DNA of 14,421 nucleotides from NCBI GenBank assembly GCA_036556985.1, contig DATBIK010000058.1:1-14421 (forward strand), given 5' to 3'. A program made the translations under genes and the position numbers. The DNA is from JAPSGM01 sp036556985. Its GTDB lineage: Bacteria; Chloroflexota; Limnocylindria; QHBO01. Each line of letters opens with the position of its first letter. Position 1 is the stretch's first letter. Below the pieces are notes generated by a model, which saw only the letters and a program-made list of their open reading frames with translations, was not told the DNA's origin and ran no database searches. Shown piece by piece: positions 5,067 through 10,191 of the stretch.

Positions 5067-7688
5067 GTGGTTGTGCGCCACCACTTCGCCCGGGCGACCC
5101 GTCGTCTGTCAGCCCCGGCCGGACGCGTCTGGCTGTTCTCAGCCGGGCTCGCCGCGCTGGCCGCGGTGCTGTACCTGACGCTGGTTCGCGACGCCCCGCG
5201 GCTCAACATCCCGTTCGAGATCCCATGGTGGGTCATGGCGGCCGCGTTCGCGCTCGTGGACGTGAAGGTCATCGAGGTCCATTTCCGCCGCGAGTCGCAC
5301 GCCTTCTCGCTCAGCGAGGTGCCGGCGGTCGTCGGGCTCTTCTTCCTGAGCGCGAACGAGTACCTGCTCGCCCTGATGGTCGGCGCCGCGGTGGCCCTCA
5401 TGATCGGCTCCCGTCAATCGCCCGTGAAGCTGGTCTTCAACCTCGCCAACTACCTGCTCCTGGCGGTCGTCGCCATCGCCGTGTTCCGAGCGCTCGAGAC
5501 GAGCACGGGCGCACCGGGGCTCGTCGACTACGGGGCGGCATTTGCCGCCACCGGGGTGTCGACGGTGGTCGGTGCCGTGAGCATCGCCTCGGCAATCACG
5601 CTGTCGGGCGGCGCGCCGCAGTACAAGAAGCTGCCGGACATGCTCCAGTTCGGACTCCTTGTGGCCGTCGCCAACACCTCGATCGCGCTGCTGGCGGTCA
5701 CCGTGCTGTGGTTCAGTCCCGGCGCGGTCTGGCTGCTCGGCATCCCGGTGGTCACGATGTTCCTGGCTTATCGGGCATGGGTCTCCGAGCGCGAGAAGCA
5801 CGAGCGCCTCGAGCTCGTCTACCAGTCGAGCCGCATCCTCCAACACTCGCCCGAGCTCGACGTGGCGCTCCTCGCGCTGCTGGACCACGCCCGCGCCATG
5901 TTCCGCGCCGAGCTGGCCGAGGTCGTGCTCGAGTCGGGCGGCGAGACGCCCGAGATCCTGCGCAGCTCATCGTCGCATGACGGGGCGTCCGAGGCGCTCG
6001 TGCCGATCGCCCGCATGCACGTCGCACGGCCCGTGGGCGAGCTCATCGAGGAGCGGCGCGCCGGCTTCGTCACCCTGCCGGAGACCCCGGGCGGCCAGCT
6101 CATCCGGATGCGGCGGGCGATGGTCGCCCCGCTCGTCGGCGAGGCGGGAGTCATCGGCCTGTTCACGATCGCGAACCGGCTGACGGAGGGCACCGAGTTC
6201 GCCGTCGACGACCTGCGCCTGCTCGAGACGCTTGCCAACCAGGCCGCGGTCGCGCTCGAGAACGGGCAGCTCGAACAGTCGCTCGCCGAGCTCTCGCGCC
6301 TGAAAGAGAAGCTCCGCTACCAGGCGTACCACGATCCGCTGACCGACATGCCCAACCGCGTCGCGTTCATCGAGGCCGCCGCGTCGAGGATGCTCGGGGA
6401 CTGGGAGGACGGCCAGCGGCCCGTGATCTTGCTGCTGGACCTGGACGACTTCAAGAACGTGAACGACACGCTCGGCCACGCAGCCGGCGACGAGCTGCTC
6501 CTCATGGTGGCGGAGCGCATCCGCAGCTGCGTCCGCACCGAGGACCTCGCGGCCCGGCTCGGGGGCGACGAGTTCGCGATCCTCATCGGCGACCAGCCGA
6601 CCCTGGCGCACTCGGTCGGCATCGCGGAACGGCTCGTGGCGGCCATGGCGGTCGCCTTCCCCGTCCAGGGCACGGAGGTCGTCGTCGGCGCTTCGGTGGG
6701 CATCGCCATGAGCACCGGGCGGGAGCAGTCTCCCGACGAGCTGCTCAGCAACGCGGACGTGGCGATGTACACCGCCAAGGCCGAGGGCCGCCGCCGCTTC
6801 GCCGTCTTCGACCCGAGCCTGCACTCGGCGATCATCGCCCGGCACGAGCTGTCGGCACAGCTGACCCTCGGCATCGCGCGCAGCGAGCTGCTCGTCCTCT
6901 ACCAGCCGATCCTCGACCTGGGCAGCAACCGGACCGTCGGCGTCGAGGCGCTCGTCCGCTGGCGCCATCCCACCCGGGGACTGGTGGAGCCGGACGAGTT
7001 CATCGCGCTGGCCGAGGAGTCGGGCGCCATCGTGCCGCTCGGCAACTTCGTCCTGCGCCAGGCGGCGGAGCAGGTCCAGGAATGGAACCGAAGTGCCAGT
7101 GACGACGCCGTCTTCCTGAGCGTCAACGTGTCGGCGGTACAGCTCCAGCAGGCCACGTTCCTGGCGGAGGTCGAAGAGGTGCTGGCCACGAGCGGGCTGC
7201 GGCCGGATCGGCTCGTGCTCGAGATCACCGAGTCGGCGATGTTCCGAGACACCGAGGCGACGATTCAGAAGCTTCGTGCCCTCCGCGAGCGGGGTGTTCG
7301 CATCGCCGTCGACGACTTCGGCACGGGCTACTCGTCGCTCACGTACCTGCGCCGCTTCCCGGTCGACACGCTGAAGATCGCGAAGGACTTCATCGGCCCC
7401 GCGCGGGCGAACGGTCGCGAGGAGAGCCCGGAATGGGCATTCACCGGCGCCATCCTCGCCCTCGGACGCCGGCTCGGGCTGGCGGTGGTGGCCGAGGGAA
7501 TCGAGGAGCCCGGCCAGCTGGAGCGCCTGCTCGCCATGGGCTGTGAGTACGGCCAGGGCTTCCTCTTCGCGCGGCCCGCGACGTTCGACGCCATCGCGCA
7601 GCGCCTGGGAGCCAGCGACGGCGATGCGCCGACCGTGGCCGCGGCCAGCCAGCAGCATCTCTCGCGGTGGATGGGGGCGGGGGACTGA
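5067..7688 (+). CDS. Membrane-bound GAF-GGDEF-EAL cyclic-di-GMP turnover protein
   Basis: 873 residues. The N-terminal 235 or so form a multi-helix membrane domain (about six to eight segments). A GAF-like domain follows (about 245-400), then a coiled linker, a GGDEF diguanylate cyclase domain (about 425-580) and an EAL phosphodiesterase domain (about 600-850). GGDEF is intact at 499-503, and the RTED sequence at 490-493 is at the exact spacing of an inhibitory I-site. In the EAL domain, E627 (EAL), the NVS asparagine, the EITE glutamate, D749-D750 (DDFGTGYSS), K770 and E810 (AEGIE) are present, so phosphodiesterase activity is expected; LKIA replaces the commoner LKID. The protein could make or break c-di-GMP depending on signals at the membrane or GAF domain. 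GTG 5067 is used; GTG 5073 is possible. DUF5317 follows 1 nt after the stop. Confidence 0.93.
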   Translation: MVVRHHFARATRRLSAPAGRVWLFSAGLAALAAVLYLTLVRDAPRLNIPFEIPWWVMAAAFALVDVKVIEVHFRRESHAFSLSEVPAVVGLFFLSANEYLLALMVGAAVALMIGSRQSPVKLVFNLANYLLLAVVAIAVFRALETSTGAPGLVDYGAAFAATGVSTVVGAVSIASAITLSGGAPQYKKLPDMLQFGLLVAVANTSIALLAVTVLWFSPGAVWLLGIPVVTMFLAYRAWVSEREKHERLELVYQSSRILQHSPELDVALLALLDHARAMFRAELAEVVLESGGETPEILRSSSSHDGASEALVPIARMHVARPVGELIEERRAGFVTLPETPGGQLIRMRRAMVAPLVGEAGVIGLFTIANRLTEGTEFAVDDLRLLETLANQAAVALENGQLEQSLAELSRLKEKLRYQAYHDPLTDMPNRVAFIEAAASRMLGDWEDGQRPVILLLDLDDFKNVNDTLGHAAGDELLLMVAERIRSCVRTEDLAARLGGDEFAILIGDQPTLAHSVGIAERLVAAMAVAFPVQGTEVVVGASVGIAMSTGREQSPDELLSNADVAMYTAKAEGRRRFAVFDPSLHSAIIARHELSAQLTLGIARSELLVLYQPILDLGSNRTVGVEALVRWRHPTRGLVEPDEFIALAEESGAIVPLGNFVLRQAAEQVQEWNRSASDDAVFLSVNVSAVQLQQATFLAEVEEVLATSGLRPDRLVLEITESAMFRDTEATIQKLRALRERGVRIAVDDFGTGYSSLTYLRRFPVDTLKIAKDFIGPARANGREESPEWAFTGAILALGRRLGLAVVAEGIEEPGQLERLLAMGCEYGQGFLFARPATFDAIAQRLGASDGDAPTVAAASQQHLSRWMGAGD

Positions 7689-7689
7689 C

Positions 7690-8289
7690 GTGTTCATCCT
7701 GTACGCCATCCCGCTCGGCGTGATCATCGGCCTGCTCACCGGCGGCCGCCTCGAACGGCTGGGCGAGGCACGCTTCCGTTGGGCGCCGCTCGCGCTGGCC
7801 GGCCTGCTGACCCAGCTCATCGTCTTCTTCGGCCCCGTCGCCGAGCGCGTGGGCGATCTCGGCGTGCCACTGTATGTCGGCTCGACCGCGCTCGTCCTCG
7901 CCGCCGTGCTCCGCAACGTCGCGATCCCGGGGCTGGCCCTGGTGGCGCTCGGGGCCGTCTCGAACCTGGCCGCGATCGTGGCCAATGGCGGCTATATGCC
8001 GGCTTCGCCGGGAGCGCTCGCGGCGCTCGGCCGCGAGATCAACACGGGGTACTCGAACAGCGCGGTGGTCGAGGCGCCGGCGCTCGCGCCTCTGACCGAC
8101 CTCTTCGCCCTTCCTGCCTGGCTGCCGTGGGCCAACCTGTTCAGCGTGGGGGACGTCCTGATCGCGGCCGGCATCGGATGGGCCGTGGTCGCGCTGCTCC
8201 ACGGCCGCGGGCCGGTGCGCGCGGGAACCTCCCCCCAGAGTACTGGCCCACGAGTACCGACGACCGATGGCGCAGCGTCGTCGCGCTGA
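7690..8289 (+). CDS. DUF5317 family membrane protein
   Basis: 199 residues, function unknown. Hydrophobic segments at about residues 2-17, 32-49, 61-75, 78-98 and 150-175 make it a polytopic membrane protein. The N-terminal LLTGGRLERLGEARFRWAPL and the ANGGYMPASPGAL segment (NGGYMP at 99-104) are what I recognise as DUF5317 features. The C-terminal 30 residues are polar, Ser/Pro/Thr-rich and probably disordered. GTG 7690 begins 1 nt after the stop of the GGDEF-EAL gene, so the two are translationally coupled. Its stop is only 37 nt before a c-di-GMP riboswitch, so it lies between an enzyme for the messenger and a sensor of it. This suggests, but does not prove, a role in c-di-GMP-linked membrane or envelope behaviour. 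Confidence 0.85.
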   Translation: MFILYAIPLGVIIGLLTGGRLERLGEARFRWAPLALAGLLTQLIVFFGPVAERVGDLGVPLYVGSTALVLAAVLRNVAIPGLALVALGAVSNLAAIVANGGYMPASPGALAALGREINTGYSNSAVVEAPALAPLTDLFALPAWLPWANLFSVGDVLIAAGIGWAVVALLHGRGPVRAGTSPQSTGPRVPTTDGAASSR

Positions 8290-8303
8290 CGACCCTGCGC
8301 GGT

Positions 8304-8322
8304 GAAGGCGACATTCGCCTTC
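8304..8322 (+). other. Hairpin between DUF5317 gene and riboswitch
   Basis: GAAGGCGA (8304-8311) and TCGCCTTC (8315-8322) form a perfect 8-bp stem with a 3-nt loop. No T-run follows. It could end the upstream transcript, or protect or insulate the riboswitch RNA. Whether the riboswitch is made from its own promoter or by read-through is unclear; I see only a poor promoter match here. Confidence 0.45.
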
Positions 8323-8326
8323 CGTC

Positions 8327-8423
8327 GATCGTCCGTCCAGGGCAAACCCGCCGCGAGGCGGGGACGCAAAGCCAGGGACCTCGTCGCTCCCGCGCCGAGG
8401 CCGCCCGGTTGCCGGCTCCGATC
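8327..8423 (+). promoter_or_regulatory. Class I cyclic-di-GMP riboswitch (GEMM-I aptamer)
   Basis: The aptamer core is unmistakable: CAGGGCAAACC (8338-8348), then a six-pair stem CCCGCC/GGCGGG closed by a GCGA tetraloop (8347-8362), then GGACGCAAAGCC (8362-8373). This is the GEMM-I consensus with its GNRA loop. A second helical domain follows (CCTCG 8379-8383 with CGAGG 8396-8400), then CGGTTGCCGG (8406-8415), similar to the GGTTACCG block near the 3' end of known examples. GATCG (8327-8331) and CGATC (8419-8423) can close the outer stem. The guanines in CAGGG match c-di-GMP-specific aptamers rather than the cGAMP variant. It lies 27 nt upstream of a micro-ORF at 8451 and on the sense strand for it. 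Confidence 0.92.
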
Positions 8424-8426
8424 ACG

Positions 8427-8450
8427 TCGCTTGTAGCGAGGTGAACTAGC
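8427..8450 (+). promoter_or_regulatory. Riboswitch expression platform with ribosome-binding site
   Basis: TCGCT (8427-8431) can pair with AGCGA (8435-8439), and the right arm runs into GAGGTGA (8438-8444), a good Shine-Dalgarno sequence 7 nt before the GTG at 8451. The hairpin abuts the outer aptamer stem, so ligand binding could change access to the ribosome site. No T-run terminator is present, which favours translational rather than transcriptional control. The direction of control cannot be told by eye. Confidence 0.45.
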
Positions 8451-8540
8451 GTGAAGGACAAGCTGACGCGACTCACCTGGGCCGTGGCGATCCTGGCGTC
8501 GATGGCCCTCTCCCTGGCAGCCGGGATGCGGTGGAACTGA
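8451..8540 (+). CDS. Riboswitch-controlled 29-residue membrane micro-protein
   Basis: GTG 8451 to TGA 8538-8540 encodes 29 residues: a basic start (MKDKLTRLTW), a hydrophobic stretch from about W10 to A24 rich in Ala and Leu, and a short tail ending MRWN. This is the layout of a single-pass small membrane protein or a very short secreted or anchored peptide. The support is a good ribosome-binding site at the right distance and its position as the first open frame after a c-di-GMP riboswitch. Compositional evidence is weak at this length. I do not recognise the family. It could alternatively be a leader peptide for the second micro-ORF downstream. Confidence 0.6.
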   Translation: MKDKLTRLTWAVAILASMALSLAAGMRWN

Positions 8541-8542
8541 CG

Positions 8543-8641
8543 ATGCGCACGCCAGTGTGCATCGGGGGATCCCCCATGCCGACCGTCACGGTACCGTCGC
8601 CGCTCGACCTGGTCATCCGGGCAGGGCATCGCTGGTACTGA
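8543..8641 (+). CDS. Possible second micro-ORF (32 residues)
   Basis: ATG 8543 starts 2 nt after the stop of the first micro-ORF and runs to TGA 8639-8641. GGTGGA (8530-8535), 7 nt upstream, could serve as ribosome-binding site, so the pair would be translationally coupled. The product has one Cys, a GGSPMPTVTVPSPLDLV centre and ends AGHRWY. There is no clear membrane segment. An internal ATG at 8576 would give 21 residues. A hairpin (8542-8550 with 8555-8563) overlaps the start and GGGGGATCCCCC (8564-8575) is a perfect palindrome, so the region could instead be structured non-coding RNA. I do not recognise it. Confidence 0.35.
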   Translation: MRTPVCIGGSPMPTVTVPSPLDLVIRAGHRWY

Positions 8642-8647
8642 ACAGAC

Positions 8648-8668
8648 CGGGATCGCTCGCCGATCCCG
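8648..8668 (+). terminator. First of two tandem hairpins after the micro-ORFs
   Basis: CGGGATCG (8648-8655) pairs with CGATCCCG (8661-8668) around a 5-nt loop, an 8-bp perfect stem. No T-run follows, but the larger hairpin starts 7 nt downstream. Probably part of the end of the riboswitch transcript. Confidence 0.45.
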
Positions 8669-8675
8669 TCACACA

Positions 8676-8720
8676 GGCTCGAGGACCGCTGGTGCCCGGC
8701 GGTCCTCGAGCCGTTTCATT
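8676..8720 (+). terminator. Strong intrinsic terminator-like hairpin upstream of infC
   Basis: A perfect 14-bp stem, GGCTCGAGGACCGC (8676-8689) with GCGGTCCTCGAGCC (8699-8712), loop of 9 nt, followed by GTTTCATT, a short T-rich tail. It separates the c-di-GMP module from the infC operon. Its tail overlaps the -35 box of the infC promoter. Confidence 0.75.
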
Positions 8721-8748
8721 GACCGGATGTTCGAAATCGTTGTAAGAT
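8719..8748 (+). promoter_or_regulatory. Sigma-70-type promoter for the infC operon
   Basis: TTGACC (8719-8724), an 18-nt spacer and TAAGAT (8743-8748) make a good housekeeping promoter, in a locally AT-richer patch of an otherwise GC-rich window. Expected transcription start is near 8755, giving a leader of about 75 nt before infC. Confidence 0.75.
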
Positions 8749-8754
8749 CCTCCG

Positions 8755-8828
8755 GCGTTTCGCGCGAAGATGTGGGCCACCTGTCCGTCATCGGTCGGTG
8801 GCCTTGCTGTTGAAGGAGTGGTTCGACC
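8755..8828 (+). promoter_or_regulatory. infC leader RNA with hairpin, possible autoregulatory site
   Basis: GGCCACC (8775-8781) pairs with GGTGGCC (8797-8803), with a short inner CCG/CGG stem, followed by TTGCTGTT and the AAGGAG ribosome-binding site (8813-8818). In other bacteria the infC-rpmI-rplT leader binds ribosomal protein L20 for autoregulation. I cannot confirm an L20-leader fold by eye; position and a stem-loop are the only support. Confidence 0.35.
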
Positions 8829-9518
8829 ATAGCAAGGGACCTGCGAGTCAACGAGATGATCCGGATCCGCGAGGTACGGGTCATCGACGATGAAGGCCAG
8901 CAGCTCGGCGTGATGCCGACCTTCCAGGCGCTGGCGCTGGCACAGGAGAAGGGCCTCGACCTCGTCGAGGTGGCGCCCACCGCGGTCCCGCCGGTCTGCC
9001 GCATCCTCGACTACGGGCAGTACAAGTACGAGCTTCAGAAGCGCGAGCGCGAGGCGAAGAAGAAGCAGAAGTCGCAGACGTTCAAGGAGATCCGGCTCCG
9101 GGTCAAGATCGACGTCAACGACCTCCGCACCAAGGCCCGCCGGGCGGCCGAGTTCCTCGACGAGGGCGACCGGGTCAAGGTCACGGTCCAGTTCAGGGGC
9201 CGCGAGATGACCCACGCCAACCTGGGACGCGACCTGCTCACGCGAGCCGCGGACATGCTCGCCGAGCACGGCACCATCGAGCGCCAGCCGCTCATGGAGG
9301 GCCGGAACATGTACATCGTCATGGCGCCGCTCGAGAAGCGGCCCGAGAAGAGGGGCGAGGACGAGGCGACCACCGAGGGCGCCACGTCGCAGCCGGAGCA
9401 ACCGCCGGAGGGCGGAGAGACGATCGGCGACAGGCTCGCCGCGAAGGGCATCGCCCCGGCCGCCACGGCCGAGGCAGAGCCCCCAGCGGAGAAGCCCGAA
9501 CCGGCGGAGCAGGGATGA
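8829..9518 (+). CDS. infC: Translation initiation factor IF-3 (probable ATA start)
   Basis: IF-3 binds the 30S subunit and checks start-codon selection. The family N-terminus (K/R-DLRVNExIRxREVRxID) is encoded from 8829: ATA GCA AGG GAC CTG CGA GTC AAC GAG ATG. An in-frame TGA at 8811-8813 bars any earlier start, and AAGGAG (8813-8818) lies 10 nt before the ATA. Starting at ATG 8856 would cut the conserved RDLRVNE and leave the ribosome site 37 nt away. I therefore prefer ATA, giving 229 residues, in line with the rare AUU start that autoregulates infC elsewhere. The N and C domains fill about 1-175. The last 55 or so residues are an extra acidic, Pro/Glu/Ala-rich tail, probably disordered. 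The stop overlaps an upstream ATG for rpmI. Confidence 0.93.
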   Translation: MARDLRVNEMIRIREVRVIDDEGQQLGVMPTFQALALAQEKGLDLVEVAPTAVPPVCRILDYGQYKYELQKREREAKKKQKSQTFKEIRLRVKIDVNDLRTKARRAAEFLDEGDRVKVTVQFRGREMTHANLGRDLLTRAADMLAEHGTIERQPLMEGRNMYIVMAPLEKRPEKRGEDEATTEGATSQPEQPPEGGETIGDRLAAKGIAPAATAEAEPPAEKPEPAEQG

Positions 9519-9523
9519 GACCA

Positions 9524-9730
9524 GTGCCGAAGATGAAGACCCACAAGGGGACGGCCAAGCGCTACAAGAAGACCGGATCGGGCAAATGGGTCCGGCCGAA
9601 GGCGTGGCGCGGCCATCACCTGGAGATCAAGTCGAGCCGCCGCACCCGACGCTACGCCGGCAAGGCGGAAGTCTCGAAGACCCACAACGACCAGCTCGAG
9701 CGGCTGATGCCGTACGCGAGGAAGGGCTGA
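9524..9730 (+). CDS. rpmI: Ribosomal protein bL35
   Basis: 68 residues, the usual size of this large-subunit protein. The start at GTG 9524 gives MPKMKTHKGTAKRYKKTGSG, the standard N-terminus, with AGGGA (9511-9515) 8 nt upstream. An ATG at 9515, overlapping the infC stop, would add MRP, which the family lacks. Strongly basic throughout, with the internal RAWRGHHLE-type segment (KAWRGHHLEIKSSRRTRR) replacing the common ARHLL/HILTKKS block. It is second in the infC-rpmI-rplT operon. Confidence 0.96.
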   Translation: MPKMKTHKGTAKRYKKTGSGKWVRPKAWRGHHLEIKSSRRTRRYAGKAEVSKTHNDQLERLMPYARKG

Positions 9731-9734
9731 GCAG

Positions 9735-10094
9735 ATGGCCCGAGTGAAGCGCGGCGTCGCCGCGCACAAGCGCCACAAGCGCCTGCTGGCGCAGGCCAGC
9801 GGCCGTCGCGGAACACGCTCGAAACTCGTCCGGCCCGCCCGCGAGGCGCTGTTCCACGCCCTCGTCTACGCCTACCGTGACCGCAAGAGCCGGAAGCGCG
9901 ACATGCGCCGCCTCTGGATCGAGCGGATCAACGCCGCCTCCCGGCAGCACGGCCTGCCCTACGGGCGCTTCATCGCCGGCCTGAAGGCTGCCGGGGTCGA
10001 GGTCGACCGCAAGGTCCTCGCCGACCTCGCCGTCCGCGAGCCGGCCGCGTTCGCCACCATGGTCGAGACCGCGAAGACCTCGTTTACCAGCTAG
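9735..10094 (+). CDS. rplT: Ribosomal protein bL20
   Basis: 119 residues, the usual length. L20 is an early 50S assembly protein and in several bacteria represses its own operon. The N-terminal MARVKRGVAAHKRHK with LAQASGRRGTRSKL, the RDRKSRKRDMRRLWI helix, and YGRFIAGLKAAGVEVDRKVLADLA are the standard family blocks in order. It starts 4 nt after rpmI stops. Two hairpins follow directly. Confidence 0.98.
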   Translation: MARVKRGVAAHKRHKRLLAQASGRRGTRSKLVRPAREALFHALVYAYRDRKSRKRDMRRLWIERINAASRQHGLPYGRFIAGLKAAGVEVDRKVLADLAVREPAAFATMVETAKTSFTS

Positions 10095-10115
10095 CCGGCG
10101 TCGAATCGACGCCGG
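10095..10115 (+). other. Perfect hairpin directly after rplT
   Basis: CCGGCGTCG (10095-10103) pairs with CGACGCCGG (10107-10115), 9 bp with an AAT loop, beginning at the base after the rplT stop codon. No T-run. It probably stabilises or helps end the ribosomal protein message, and forms a tandem pair with the terminator at 10126. Confidence 0.55.
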
Positions 10116-10125
10116 CGCCCATCGG

Positions 10126-10160
10126 CCCTGCTCCATCATGGAGCGGGGTCGTTCGTTTTT
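10126..10160 (+). terminator. Intrinsic terminator or attenuator between rplT and pheS
   Basis: CCCTGCTCC (10126-10134) pairs with GGAGCGGGG (10140-10148), one G-T pair, loop ATCAT, followed by TCGTTCGTTTTT (10149-10160). This is a clear intrinsic terminator. It ends only 31 nt before pheS, with no promoter visible between, so it probably lowers rather than abolishes read-through into pheST. Confidence 0.75.
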
Positions 10161-10191
10161 CGCCGATGATGCGGATGATGCAGGTGGACCG

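Noticed and set aside
5967..7985. 672-codon minus-strand open frame
   Set aside because: Mirror of the GGDEF-EAL gene, whose catalytic motifs are unambiguous; no recognisable protein features.
8564..8575. GGGGGATCCCCC palindrome as a protein binding site
   Set aside because: A single 12-bp palindrome within a possible micro-ORF is weak evidence; noted only as part of the structured region.
10138..10191. Alternative pheS start, or a Phe leader peptide, at ATG 10138
   Set aside because: The ATG sits in the terminator loop and the frame runs into pheS without a stop, so it cannot be a classical leader peptide. It has only two Phe codons and the extra 18 residues have no family match.
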